A stretch of 64,000 bases of DNA. Source: Gyromitra esculenta (lineage: Eukaryota; Ascomycota; Pezizomycetes; Pezizales; Discinaceae). Shown piece after piece: positions 30,076 through 42,700 of this stretch (position 1 is its first letter; each line of letters opens with the position of its first letter). Where the stretch lies: NCBI GenBank assembly GCA_038503075.1, contig JBCAML010000011.1:868001-932000 (forward strand). Reading direction: 5' to 3'. Position numbers and translations under genes: made by a program. Under the pieces are notes generated by a model, which was not told the origin of the DNA, did no database searches, and was given only the letters and a program-made list of their open reading frames with translations.

Positions 30076-33000
30076 ATGGGATCCAGGCCAGAACTTAAGG
30101 TGTGAAGATATTCTCCCCTTACTTAGCTGGGATGATAACTCTAAATACCTTTCTTCTAGGTTGACGATGAGAGTGGATTCATCTCGTTTTTCAATAAACT
30201 CCCAGAAACAGATGGAATCCGTATATTCGAACGCAACGATTTCTACACGGTTCACGGGAAAGATGCCGTGTATGTAGCCCAAACAGTAAGTAATCAGAGT
30301 TCTCTCAAAAAGCTGCCCTGAAGACTAAATAGACGGCGAATAGGTCTACAAAACCACATCGGTAATTCGACAGCTGGGTGGTTCTCGAAATCCCCTGGAA
30401 TCATGTACACTATCAGTCACTGCGTTCCGCAATTTCCTCCGCGAGGTTCTTTTCAAAGAAGGCAAGCGGGTTGAGATTTGGTCAGCCAAGGGGCGAAACA
30501 AGTGGGAGATTTCGAAACAAGCTTCACCAGGGAATCTACAGGATGTCGAAGAGGATTTTGCGGGCCAGATTGAGTCATCGCCCATCATCCTTTCGGTTAA
30601 GATCTCGGCGAAGGGCGAGGAGCGGAACGTAGGTGTCTGTTTTGCAGATGCGAGTGTTCGTGAGTTAGGTGTGAGCGAGTTTGGCGATAACGATCTCTAT
30701 TGTAACTTTGAGGTACGTTGCTTTTCCGGGTTTCATTTAGTGGTGGTTGCTGATATTCCATCAAGTCTCTCCTGATTCAGTTGGGCGTCAAGGAATGTAT
30801 TATACAGGCAGACGAGAAAAATAAAGACTATGAACTCGGCAAGCTTCGTGCGCTCCTTGGCCGTTGCGGCATAGTCATGACGTTCAAGAAGGCCTCCGAA
30901 TTTTCTATAAAAGATATAGAGCAGGACCTTTCTCGCTTACTCACCAACGAGATCGCCGCTGGGATTCTACCGCAGACCGAAAACAAGCTAGCTATGGGTG
31001 CTGCATCAGCACTGATAAAGTATCTAGGTGTATGTGTCTACTACTCCGCTGAGCTTGGGAGGGAGATCAAGAATTCTGACTATTATCTAGCTCATGACCG
31101 ATGACCATAGCTTTGGTCAGTACAAATTATACCAACACGATCTAGCTCAGTACATGAAACTCGATGCATCTGCCTTGAGGGCGTTGAACCTCATGCCCGG
31201 CCCTAGAGATGGTTCGAAGAACATGTCCCTCTACGGCCTCCTCAACAAATGCAAAACTTCTACCGGAACCCGGTTGCTTGCCCAGTGGTTGAAGCAGCCT
31301 TTGATGAGCCTCGAGGAGATTGAGAAACGTCAGATCCTCGTAGAGGCATTTGTGGAAGATACAGAGCTTCGGCAAACCATGCAGGAGGAGCATTTGAAAA
31401 GCATTCCGGATTTGTACAGACTTTCAAAAAGGTTTCAGCGGGATTTGGCCAATCTGGAGGATGTAGTGAGGGCTTATCAGGTTGTTATCCGGATTCCAGG
31501 GTTTATTGGGACTTTGGAAGGGGTTATGGATGAGAAATATAGAGATCCATTAGACGAACACTATACAACAAAATTACGGGTATGTGTAATTTCTGAGTTC
31601 AAAAGAGTGATCTACTGACTTGATCTAGGAAATTGCTGGAAACTTGGATAAACTGCAGGAATTGGTTGAGACTACTGTCGATCTCGACGCTCTTGATAAC
31701 CACGAGTTTATTATTAAACCTGAGTTTAATGATGATCTTCAAATCATTAAGAAACGGATTGATAGACTAAGAAGAGAAATGGATAGCGAACATAGGAGGG
31801 CATCGAGTGATCTGGGCCAGGAAGTCGACAAGAAACTTTTCTTGGAAAACCACAAGGTACACGGCTGGTGTTTCAGGTTAACCCGCACAGAAGCGGGATC
31901 CATCAGAAACAAAAAAGAGTACAAGGAAATCACGACGCAGAAAAACGGTGTTTATTTTACTACGACCGCGCTACAGAACCTCAATCGGGAGGTTGATCAA
32001 TCGACGCAAACGTACAATAAAACACAGACCGGCCTTGTGCAAGAAGTTGTCAATGTTGCCTGTAAGCTTCTAATCTGTGTTGAGGGGTTTCTGGATGATT
32101 TTTTGACACATCATAGCATCTTACTGCCCTGTTCTCGAGGAACTGGCGGCTGTAGTGTCTCATATGGACGTTATTGTGAGTTTTGCGCATGTTTCGGTGC
32201 ATGCCCCGTCACCATATGTTCGACCCAAGATGCACCCCCGAGGGCAAGGAAACACGATCCTCAAAGAAGCTCGGCATCCATGTATGGAGATGCAAGACGA
32301 TATCCAATTCATCACCAATGATGTGGTTCTATCTCGCGATAGCTCCGAGTTTCTCATCATCACTGGACCCAATATGGGTGGTAAATCCACCTACATCCGA
32401 CAAATAGGAGTTATCGCACTCATGGCTCAGGCCGGGTGTTTCGTTCCTTGCTCGGAGGCGGAGATGACTATTTTCGATTGTATTCTTGCTCGTGTTGGGG
32501 CAAGCGACTCGCAGTTGAAGGGTGTATCTACGTTCATGGCGGAAATGTTAGAGACTGCTACAATCCTGAAGTCCGCCACCTCGGAGTCGTTGATCATCAT
32601 CGACGAACTTGGACGAGGGACTAGTACGTATGATGGGTTTGGGCTTGCTTGGGCTATCTCGGAACATATCGTTAAGGAGATCAAATGCTTTGCCATGTTT
32701 GCCACCCATTTCCACGAGTTGACGGCTCTGGCGGACGATTATCCTACCGTAAAGAATTTGCACGTTGTTGCGCATGTTGGAGATAGTCGCGACACAAAGA
32801 GAGAAGTCACGCTGTTGTACAAGGTCGATGAAGGTATATAGTCTCCTCACTCTAAATTCTTCTAGGTATTCTAGGCTAACAGCTCAACTTGTATAGGTGT
32901 ATGTGACCAGAGCTTTGGTATCCACGTCGCAGAGCTAGTTCGTTTCCCGCAGAAAGTCATCAACATGGCTAAGCGCAAGGCCGACGAACTAGAAGACTTT

Positions 33001-33219
33001 ACAGGTAAGCTAGAAAAACGACACACGCAATGCACCAAAGAGCAAATCGCAGAGGGTTCGGTGCTATTAAAGAAACTTTTGATTGAGTGGAAGGACAAAG
33101 TCGAAAGTAGAGAATTATCACCAGAGGAAATGAGAGGAGAGCTTCTAAAGTTGGTAAATGGGCCATATAAGGAGGCATTTCAAAAAGATCTATTTTTTCA
33201 AGCGGTCAAAGCATTGTAA
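30076..33219 (+). CDS. msh2: DNA mismatch repair protein Msh2
   Basis: MutS homolog that pairs with Msh6 or Msh3 to recognise mismatches and loops. Eight exons, 30076-30099, 30160-30285, 30344-30712, 30781-31029, 31091-31579, 31629-32061, 32117-32833 and 32897-33219, give 909 aa. The N-terminal mismatch-binding domain starts [19 protein letters not shown] and has [16 protein letters not shown]. The core has [18 protein letters not shown] and [17 protein letters not shown]. The ATPase has Walker [10 protein letters not shown] (about residues 646-654), Walker [13 protein letters not shown] (about 724) and ATHFHEL. The C-terminal [16 protein letters not shown] block is conserved. The first exon is only 24 nt. 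Length and motifs indicate an intact gene. Confidence 0.97.
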
Positions 33220-33721
33220 AAGTTATGGCGTTTTTGTTTCGAGTGGCTAGAGTATAGATATGTACGATTAGTTATTTATAATCATATTCTTAAGGTGTCG
33301 TGGACTTTGTATTAATATCTTCCATTTCCATCGTTCCTCATGGTGGGGGGACGAAATACTTGGAGCACGGATTATCACTCGGCTAACGTGTTTAAACATC
33401 TAGCAATTAACTGAACGATATCTCTTTTTAGATACAGGGTCTTTATCATTAACTACCTGTGCCTACTATCTAATTTGTTTTGTTAAGCTTAGTGGTAGAG
33501 TGCTATGATCCGTTAGATTGCTATCTGGACCGAGTATTCAAGAGTATGAGAATGTACCGAATCCCCGACATCATGCCAAGAATATTTATGCTCAACCACC
33601 CATTCATCAAGCCGAGAATAGGTGAGGTCCTACATCTTCCGTTCAACCGTATTCGACTATTCATCTTCCTTGCTTCCCGTTTCCATCGCCGGTGTTCCTA
33701 GCCCTACAGGGTACGAAAATC
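33220..33721. other. Intergenic, MSH2 / ankyrin gene
   Basis: 3' flank of MSH2 and promoter of the ankyrin gene. It contains ATCACTCG at 33374-33381 and a tRNA D-arm-like segment near 33485-33505. No protein gene was seen. Confidence 0.45.
33484..33550 (+). repeat. Degenerate tRNA-like sequence
   Basis: AGCTTAGTGGTAGAGTGCT strongly resembles a tRNA D-arm/A-box. About 35 nt later GTATTCAAGAG is a poor B-box. The acceptor stem does not pair cleanly. It is more likely a tRNA pseudogene or SINE head than a functional tRNA. Confidence 0.25.
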
Positions 33722-34750
33722 ATGTCGCTTACGAGTCTCCCAAACGAAATCCTTGTCCAGGTTGCGGGTAAACTCGGCGCCAAAAGTCTCAATTCTTTTC
33801 TCCAGACAGACCGATTTTTCTTCCGGCTCCTGACACCTCGACTACATACTCTCGCAGCCCAAGATAAAGACGGGCATCCTGCGCTGTGGTGGGCGGCGAA
33901 GAAAGGGTATGAGCCGCTAGCTCGCCTGCTGCTAGAGAACGGAGCCGATGTCAATATTCTGGATTCTGGATTGCTAAGACCGCCGCTTCATGAGGCGGCG
34001 TGGAACGGGAACGAAGCGATGGTCAAGCTGCTACTTAGTGAAGGAGCAGAAGCTGACATTCGCGATGGTATTGTTGATGGAACAGCACTCCATGCAGCAG
34101 CAGCTCACGGCTACTGTGAAATAGTTCGACTATTGCTGGAAAACGGGGCAACTGTAGATGCCCTAGATTTCTACGGGGAGACACCGCTTTGCTGGGCCAT
34201 TCAAATGGTGTCAACATTATTTCACAGACTTTCGAAAGAATCCAATCCCGACTGCATCTGCAATTACTCTTGTAATGGTTTTTGTGGTCTCCCTGAAAGT
34301 CAAGCCCCAGAGCTTGCAGAAAAAGCAGCCAGTATATTGGAAGACGTAGTGAGAACACTTATAGATTACGGAGCCGATATCCATTTGCAGCTCGATATGC
34401 ATACCCAACGAACAGCACTTCATATTGCTGCAGGAGTGGTAGATGAATTTGATATCAGAGGAGTAATGAAACTCTTGTTGGATAACGGAGCTAAAATCGA
34501 TGCTCGAGATGGACGACAGATGACGGCGCTCCACCTAGCGGTAGATACGGCAGACATGAGGGCAGTCAAATTTCTGCTAGAAAGAGGTGCGGATATTGAT
34601 GCCGAGAACGACGGTGGGGAAACACCCTTGACTTTTGCAGAACGGTTAGGAATACACGAGACAGTTATTTTCCTGTCGGAGCAAGGCGCTCGCATCAATC
34701 TTGTAGAAAATAATGGCGATATCGATATGGAGCTCGATACAGACCTGTAA
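33722..34750 (+). CDS. Ankyrin-repeat protein with F-box-like N-terminus
   Basis: Intronless ORF of 342 aa. The N-terminus MSLTSLPNEILVQVAGKL followed by SLNSFLQTDRFFFRLLTPRLH resembles the F-box-like head (LPxEIL) of many fungal ankyrin proteins. At least seven ankyrin repeats follow, for example HPALWWAAKKGYEPLARLLLENGADV, TALHAAAAHGYCEIVRLLLENGA and TALHLAVDTADMRAVKFLLERGADID. One stretch at about residues 175-210 contains several Cys (PDCICNYSCNGFC) and interrupts the repeats. The likely role is protein binding, possibly as a ubiquitin-ligase adaptor, but no substrate is known. An in-frame GTG 30 nt upstream was rejected as a start. Such genes often duplicate in fungi, and a decayed one lies at 17842. 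Confidence 0.87.
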   Translation: MSLTSLPNEILVQVAGKLGAKSLNSFLQTDRFFFRLLTPRLHTLAAQDKDGHPALWWAAKKGYEPLARLLLENGADVNILDSGLLRPPLHEAAWNGNEAMVKLLLSEGAEADIRDGIVDGTALHAAAAHGYCEIVRLLLENGATVDALDFYGETPLCWAIQMVSTLFHRLSKESNPDCICNYSCNGFCGLPESQAPELAEKAASILEDVVRTLIDYGADIHLQLDMHTQRTALHIAAGVVDEFDIRGVMKLLLDNGAKIDARDGRQMTALHLAVDTADMRAVKFLLERGADIDAENDGGETPLTFAERLGIHETVIFLSEQGARINLVENNGDIDMELDTDL

Positions 34751-37173
34751 GCTAGAGAGCAATAATGTAAATAAAGGGCAGAAGGCTTACAATGCCTCTT
34801 GAGACCATACTAAATTAAAGAATATTCGTTTCATCTCACTTTGTCCAGATCGCTCCTACTGCAATTCCGGATGTAAGGATTCAGCATTTAGAATAATTAA
34901 TCGGATCATGGGTAAAAACGGAATAATGTATCCTATTGTGAAGTTGAGTAGTAATGCAGTCTCTCGGCGTATGTTCAGCTGCCTGTTTTGAGAAGGTACA
35001 TCAAGCTAGCCTTGTATTTATGTCTCAACTGAACACTTTAGTTTTGTGCTCTTGTTAGGCAAAACAAGGATGAGAACGGGACTATGCTGAAGCTATGAGC
35101 GAAGTGGGGGGTGTCGATATATGGGGATGCACGTCGATCGCTGGCTGATGGAGCTCTGAGAAACAAGTCGTGAGAATGTTCAATCCAAGACGTTTCTCAG
35201 TTGCCGCTGACATGCCTTGCTAGTGCAGAGACATGAAATCTACTGCACCCCCCACGGCTCATAGACACTCACCTTAAATTCCTCAGGGATACTGTTGAAA
35301 CCCCTGCAAAAAACTAAACAAGGGCTGAATAGCAACAACTTAAGAAACACCTGTAGCGGCAGTATTCTAAGCTTCTGAGGGATTTTCACAAGTTGAAGTG
35401 GTTCAACACAGGATGTGCTAGTAGGGGTGATGTAAAAGGGGTGACGTCTTATGATGTCGATGGTTTCGGTCCCAATGGATTTGCCTGCAGAAAGGACGAA
35501 GATTAAACTTAAAGTATATGCATGTACTTACTGGAATACATACATGTAGAGCAGCACTTTACCTCTGCGCACATGGTTGGCCTGTCCCGCAGGAAGTCTC
35601 GCCCCCACTTACGCACACCACCATGCGTATTCTCATGCACAACTACTAGGCAACAATAGAAAGAGAAACAACACTTCCGCATGAACTTCTGCAGAGTGTT
35701 TATTCAACAGCGACAACAACAATTTTTATTTGCGCCACTTCATACCATACCTAAAGCGTTTATTGTGCAAGGCACTATGTGATTGTATTTTTATCACCTA
35801 GAATATTCTCTCCAGGCCTTTCGACTTTGCTGGTTAGCTAGCAAATCAGCATCCAGAGGTTACATATTCTAACTCTCAATAGATAAATCGAATTTTAACC
35901 CCACTTCGCCTACTATCGTCAAGAGGGAAGTAAGCTTTGCTGGAACTTTTCAGCTAAAAGTCTCCAATACCTAATCATCGTCGTTTTAGAAGAAGATAAA
36001 AAGATTTTAAACTATGTATCGCAAAAGCTACTTTGATGAGCTAGCATATATGGATAAATCTGCACTAGAACCAACGGAACGGACTTCGGGCATGAAGCAT
36101 AAGTAAACTATCGTTCAGATTCGAACCAGGTAATGTAGACGGCTGCACGCATCTAGGGATACTGCATTGAAACCATTACAGCATCTGCATTTCTTCTACG
36201 TGAGGAGTGAAGGGTACTGATGCTGTATGTTATTCGCGCGTTGAGGGTGTTAAATTATCGAATCACTATGCACTCAATCGAGAATATACGCAGTTACGTA
36301 GATATTCATTAAGTGTTACTTCACTTACCATCAACCTTCTTTTCGATTATTTAGGACCAGATACGTTTTCAAGCCACGTTCTAGGCTAATAAATTAGTAG
36401 AATTATAGACTTTAAAAAAAAGAGTTTCCGAGGATTTTGGTTAGGATTTTGGTTTTGCTCTAAATCCCCGATCGGCTCGGCATCATGGCAACAACCCACG
36501 CTGCGTCATGCTAAATCACTCGCGAGGAATCTTCGATTAGCAGGGTTCCAAATACGCCATTTTCCCGGGTATGCGATGTTGTTTATATCACGCATACATT
36601 TATAGTGCATCCGATCTCCGAACCCTTGATAACTTTAATCGGCCTTCAATTATTGGTAGGCAGGACAAGTGGGGAGAACTACATGTACACATGTATATAG
36701 CACGTTCCGGCCATCCGAGTTACATGTAATTCTAATAAAAAACCGCGATCGTGAACATATTCCAACGATCGTGGGGACGTGGGCGGCTTATACGGCAGCG
36801 CCTAATTTGAATATTTTGTTCTAGCCGCTGTTTGTTTTCTCAATTAGACCCACGCGCACGCCCACACATAATAACCCTTGTGTTCTCGAATAAACTAACC
36901 CCTGGAACTGCAAGATATCGAGAAAGGAGAACTAAGTATGATTGCTCGTTTCATTGTGCATTTTTATTCATTGGGGTTTGTCCTCCATATCATGCAAAAA
37001 AATGCCAAATATATGTTCCACTTCATTCCCCGGGAATCTTCGCTCTCAAAAAATCGTCATCGTCATTATGTAAAAAAAGAAAAATCAAGCCAAGATAAAA
37101 ACTCTAGAAAAAAACGATCACAAGAAATCTCCAGTCCCTCTCTCGCAAAACTCAACATACAAACAGGGGTTTT
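34751..37173. other. Gene-poor region
   Basis: 2.4 kb without a recognisable gene. It has three TACATGTA sites (35541, 36680 and 36721) and one ATCACTCG (36515). ORFs are short and without domains. The right end is the 3' flank of the branching enzyme. Confidence 0.45.
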
Positions 37174-39711
37174 TTACTCCAGAGCGAGGACGATAGCGGT
37201 TCTTGTTGGAACTAAAAAAAGAGAGTTCCTGGTTAGTACTACGATTTTTATAAAAAACTAGCGGGATATCACACACCATAAACCTGAGTGAAGTTGCTCC
37301 TGCCATTCCAAGGGAAGTCGGTTGTGAAGAATTTGACACTCTCGTCGATTCTGTTCAATCCCCCAAACTCCGTCCTGTCTGTGTTTAGGACAATCTTGTA
37401 TGTTCCTGCCTTTTCAACTCCAACCCTGTAGTCCGCGAAGCTGTTCTGTTAAGCCCAACCGAGCTAATTAGCAACAATCTTGAAATATGTAGAGACTATA
37501 GCTTATTTACCGTGGGATGGAAATTAAATATCCAGAGCAATCCAGCACGCTCAAAAACGATCACTTTGTCGCTTTCGTTCTTCAAGCTGATATAAGCCTG
37601 TGATGAATGCAACCATCCATATTTTTCTTCAGCGTTCTGCATGGCCGCATCGAAGTCGTTAAGGAATTTGTATCTCAAAAGCTCATCATCTGGAAGATTA
37701 AACTGTCTCCTAGCGTAATGGAAAGAGTTGCCGTTGCCAGCACGCGGGAAATCGAGCCATTCCGGGTGTCCAAATTCATTCCCTATTTAAGTCAGCTATT
37801 ACTCCATAAAAAGACGGGAGAAGTATCTCATTGAATGGAAATTTCTTACCTTCAAAATTGAGATAACCCTCACCACCCAATCCATGAGTGACTAGACGGA
37901 TCATCTTATGAAGACCAAGACCACGTTCGATGATAGGGGTGAATTCGGTGAGCGTTGACATGTGGGTGTACATTTCTTTGTCACAAAGCCAGAACATGAG
38001 GGTTTTATCTCCAACGAGTCTAATATTCCAGTAAGTATGAGATCCATAAATTCAACGAGATAAACATACGCTTGGTCGTGACTTTCCGCGTAAGCAATTG
38101 TCTTCTCTTGATGACGTCTGTTGATCAAAATCCAACAAATGTTCGCCATATCCCACTCGTCGTCTTTCTTCTCTTTCAAGAGCTTGATCCACATGTCAGG
38201 AATGGCCATGGCGAGACGGTAATCGAAACCAACACCGCCCAAAGCAAGTGGGAGACACAGGGCAGGCATTCCAGAAACGTCTTCGGCAATTGTTATGACC
38301 TTAGGGTAGGCTGTATGAAGCATTTCGTTGGCAAGCATGAGGTAGACGATACCCTCTTCGTCGACATTAGAACCAAAGTACTCGTGATAACCACCCGAGA
38401 ATCCCCTAACCTTTTTAGCGTTCGTTGCACTAAAATCTTGAGTGCGAAGCTTACGTTCCAATCCCGTGATGTGTGTAAAGAATGCTCGTAACACCATCGA
38501 AACGGAATCCATCAAACATGTACTCCTCCATGTAAAACCTGAGATTTGACAAGAGGAATCGCATCACTTCGTGGTGTCCATAGTTGAACAGTCTAGAATC
38601 CCACAGCTCGTGCCTTCCTTTTCCACCCTCATGGAAATATAGATGATCGCTGCCATCAAACATATTAAGACCGTCATCTGTGTTCTTGCAGGCGTGGGAA
38701 TGAACAATATCGAGTAGAACCACGATCCCCAATCCGTGGGCGGTATCAATTAATTCCATCAGCTGTTCCGGTGTACCATATCTGCTAGAGGCAGCAAAGA
38801 AAGATGTGACTTGGTATCCAAACGAAGCATAATATGCGTGTTCTTGGATAGCCATCAACTGGATGACATTGTATCCAAGTTTCTTGATTCTAGGGAGAGT
38901 ATTTGCGGTAAACTCTGGATAGGTTCCGACTCTGTACTCGGTGGTGCTGATACCAACATGGGCTTCGTAAACTCGAGCAGACCTAGGCTTTGGTGGCCTA
39001 GGGTTCTTAAAGACGTATTTCTGTGGGGGATTCCAGAAAACAGCATCGTAGATGCTGCTCACAGAAAGATCCTGAGTAACACGTTTGATCCAAGCTGGAA
39101 GACGATAAAGCACTTCACCACCAGGTATTTCCAGAACAATCTGGTAGAAATTAGAAAAAGAGTCGAAGCGGTGATAAATAGATGAAATGAGAACGAAAAC
39201 TAACCTTTATCTTGGAATTGTGAGCAATAGCAGGTCTCCCCTTGATAGCAGGAACAACGATTTCCCAAACGCCGAAATCATTCTTGACCATGCGGTGGGC
39301 ATTCCTATCCCAGTTATCTATTGACGTAAGCAGCTGCCCCCCAAAACTCGTGTCTAGGAAAACTAACTGAAATCTCCAACGAAAGACGCATTAATGGCAT
39401 TCGGAGCCCATTCACGATAGACGATATCTCCGTTGGGAGCCACATTGATACCGAACTTCTCATATCCCTAATAAACCAATGGAATATCAGTACCAGATTA
39501 TAGAGAGGGTGGGTGACTTAAGCAAACATACTTTGGAGAACTGGTCCAACCCTCCTTCGTATTTGTTCAATTTTGTGATCCAGTCGGATGCACTAGAGAA
39601 ACGGTGGCGAAGATCATCTTTGAAGGGACCTAGCCATGGATCTAACTCCACCACGCCAGTTCCATCAGCGGGAACCTCTTTTCCTTCGTACTTGATGGTT
39701 TTGAGAGACAT
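37174..39711 (-). CDS. glc3: 1,4-alpha-glucan (glycogen) branching enzyme
   Basis: GH13 enzyme that makes alpha-1,6 branches in glycogen in the cytosol. About nine exons join from ATG 39711 to TAA 37174. The N-terminal carbohydrate-binding part has LDPWLGPF and [20 protein letters not shown]. The catalytic barrel motifs are all present: [11 protein letters not shown] (region I), [10 protein letters not shown] (region II, nucleophile Asp), [11 protein letters not shown] (region III, acid Glu) and YAESHDQAL (region IV). [21 protein letters not shown] precedes the C-terminal beta domain. A last small exon (stop at 37174) restores the expected [14 protein letters not shown] end. Without it the frame stops early at VYGV, so the apparent truncation is just an intron, with branch site TACTAAC. 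Confidence 0.95.
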
Positions 39712-40427
39712 ATTGATGGATTCAAGCGGATTTGGGGGGAAGTGTGAGATAGTCTGTGCGTGAATTACAAGTGGAGTTGAAGATAATAGATGGGCTAGCC
39801 CTCGGCTTAAGTACTAAGTTGATAGAACAGATGGAAGCTATGTTAAAGGGTGTGAGGGGTATTATGCTTCGACTGTAGGTGAGGGAGATTCTTGCAATGA
39901 AATCGAAGATCGCAGAGTCGTCGCCAACCCCTCTTCAAACAATTCCTACTACTGCTGGTTACTTCCTCCCAAGAATTGACTTGAAAACCCGCTGTGCGAC
40001 GTCATTTCGGGGAGATGAGGGGCCCGCAGCCTAAGTCGAGAGCTCTTGATCCCTTGAAGTCATCCCATGTTCGGTTTACGCACTTTACTTTTTCGACCTG
40101 CATGCATGCTGCGATGTATTTTACCCTATGCTTTTTGGAGCTGCAAGGCCCACTGTTGACTGTTTCCCTGCCTGCTTTCTTGCTTTTTTGTTTTTCCGAC
40201 AGCCGGATGTTTAAACGTGCTTGGGGATAGAGGCCCGTGCTGCGAGGGAAGGTGTGGCAACAACCGCTTAAACGTTCTACAGATGTGGCGGTGGAGACTA
40301 GTACCGATCGATATGATAAGCCATTCAACCCAATTCCAACGATAGAGGGGATGCCAGGGTCCTGTCCCACCTGAACACGAAACCCCCACCATACTTAACT
40401 GTTCGATTTCTCTGATATCTTCTAGCA
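39712..40427. other. Promoter region of GLC3
   Basis: Intergenic, no gene seen. Confidence 0.4.
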
Positions 40428-40469
40428 TTGCCTACACCGAGGCGGTTACTGCCGAGTATATTTTTTGTT

Positions 40470-40865
40470 TGTTTCCGATATCATCAACTCCCTTGCCACG
40501 CCCGCCGCTGCCGCCGGACAAGGCTCCGAGCTCGGTGTCTACGACGAACAGCATGCCCTTCTCATGTGAGTACGAAGTCTGCGTTGGCTTGTGCGAAGAT
40601 GACAAGCCCATCGGAAGCGCCTCTAAAAAAACTTGCGTGCATACCGACAACAATGTTTGCACCTGAGATGTCCCGGGTTGCCGGGTAATTCCAGGCCATC
40701 TAACGAAAAACATCAACTTCAAACGGCTTCATCGCGCCTTTTCCGTCCTTTTCGATTGAGAGAAAAATTTGCTTTTGCAGGAACTGCGGATAAGAAGATA
40801 ACGTTTCCTGGTACTCTCTATTCTACTTCGTTTTTGCCTCCGCTACTGCAGGCTGACACCAATCT
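40470..40865 (+). pseudogene. Broken isopentenyl-diphosphate delta-isomerase copy
   Basis: Three collinear pieces match IDI1 (NUDIX isomerase interconverting IPP and DMAPP). The first, near 40490-40565, ends GVYDEQHALLM. The second, near 40566-40632, reads EVCVGLCEDDKPIGSASKKTC. The third, near 40710-40830, reads NINFKRLHRAFSVLFD then EKNLLLQ and, after a frame change, ADKKITFP. Damage includes an extra base right after the LLM codons, an in-frame TGA after LFD and a shift before ADKKITFP. The WTNTCCSHP block is not recognisable and the C-terminal half is missing. A gap between KKTC and the NIN block looks like a remnant intron ending in TTCCAG, so this is a DNA-level duplicate and not a retrocopy. 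Confidence 0.75.
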
Positions 40866-42700
40866 AAAGCCACGCGGAATACTCCTATTCCTTGGGAATT
40901 ACTGGTAAAATTAAGCCACCAACCTGAAGAGCTGGGCATGCCGCTCATGCACTCTTTACATGATTTTGGAATGATCAAGCTTTCTCGTAGCATCCTGTGA
41001 AGCTTTTAACAGCGACCTGCAACGCGAACGCCAAAGCGATAAGGCCCATCATTTTTCCTTATTACATACATGCAGCTTGCTACGATCCTCTGCTTGATTG
41101 AATATTTTTACAGGCCAGTGTCAATCTCTCGATATCAAAATTACAATAGAAAACCATTCTTAGCCGACGTAAAGTCTTTTCACTGCTAAGGAGCTGGATG
41201 ATGTGGTCAGGTCTTAATATGGAGCTTAGTTTTTACACTTTGGTTAAAATAGTCTGTGATCCGATGCGACGAAGGATGGATTTGGATGTCCTGAACAGAT
41301 CCGTTAACAAAAAGGTGATTGTCGAAATGTAAATCATTTCCTTCGACATTCGAGGCTCATCAAACATGTTTGGTCTTCGCCTACTGCCAAGACAGGGACA
41401 CCCCCATACTTCTAGAAAGTAAGCAGGTACCCCCGCAAAGCTAGACCATTTTTCTCGAGATAATGCTTCTACTAAGAGGTTGAATTTTCTCGTTTCTTTC
41501 CTTCGGATGTAAAATTCGTTCGAAACATTCAAATGCGGTTCTCCCAATCATTACCATCCTAATTTGAGGTTGTTTAGTGTTATCTAAACTTCGGGAAACC
41601 ACCACCGAATTTCTTAGCGTTAATGCATGATCCGTTGCACTGTGCAACGGTCTAGTAATACACGTACTAAGGGCAGGAAGAATAAAAGAAGCATTCACAG
41701 GGAAATGAATACACCTACATGCCTCGCATTAAAAAAGAAAAAAAATGAGCGAGAAGCAGTTTGGAATCTATTGAGGTATAGTTTTCGGCCTTTAGCATGT
41801 GGGGTAACGTAATGCGATTCATCATCTCGATTACCACCCAAAGAAAGAATTGCAATTGAAATGTGGAGGAAGGGGCCAGCGGCATCGAATAAGAATCGAC
41901 GAGGGATAAAAAGTGGCATAGTAAGATCATCAGGATTCGCTGCGAGGGCAAATCAGTGTTCTGTTATTTTTTATTTTTTATTTTTCGCTTTCTTTAGCGC
42001 CCCGTTGAGCGAATAGGCTTCGGATATTTCTGCCCCAAAAATCGTACTTTTAGTGCCATGATAAAGTCGTGATGGCGTACCCTGCTATGGTGGCGTGCGG
42101 GCGCTCCTAGGGATAACTCAAAACAGTAATCTCCGAGCCTTGACCTGGGGCGAAATCTGGTAAAAACGTGACCGGAGAAAATTCGGAACATCGGGGTTAC
42201 CATCATTTATTCGGTGATGAACATGAATCAAGCAATCCCGGAGCATACCACATATGAACAATTCAGATTGCTGTATTTCGGGAGCCCGCGTACGACTAAA
42301 GAGGGGGGGGAGTTGAGGTACTTACACGTATCGAAGGATCCTCTCATCTACCCTTCTATTGAAATGGAGGAAGTAGGGGGTCTTATGTTCTTGGGATGTG
42401 GGGCTAGGTATCGTGATACCGTCCCATTAGCCTCCTGATTACGAGTAAAGAAATGACGGCGTGACATATCCTAAGATCTGCCGTGGGGAAGCCTTCTGTG
42501 TGCTCGTGCAGAAGAAGAAGTGCGGAATGCGGAATGCGGAAGATCAAAGGCTTCCGTGAATCCGTATCCAGAGTCATATGTGGGCAATCCGAACCCGTTC
42601 TTCCAGACCAAAGAACTCCCCGGATACCTGCAGTCCTTAGAGATACGATATGAAAACTGCAACCTGCGTTTATGAACTTTAAAAATGCTCAGGTGTCAAA
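40866..42700. other. Gene-free stretch
   Basis: 1.8 kb with no recognisable gene. Minus-strand ORFs at 41233-41698 lack domains. Three TGCGGAA-type tandem units lie near 42521-42540. Confidence 0.4.
42521..42541. repeat. TGCGGAA short tandem repeat
   Basis: Three near-perfect 7-bp units in intergenic DNA. Confidence 0.7.

Noticed and set aside
36105..36200. Possible tRNA on the minus strand, with GGTTCGAATC near 36118-36128
   Set aside because: The B-box matches, but no A-box or acceptor stem can be placed at a sensible distance.
37262..37340. Apparent early stop in the branching enzyme (ending VYGV)
   Set aside because: A GT...TACTAAC...AG intron follows and the next exon restores the expected C-terminus, so the gene is intact.
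41233..41698. Overlapping minus-strand ORFs of 104 and 85 aa
   Set aside because: No recognisable motif, no promoter or leader features, AT-rich context.
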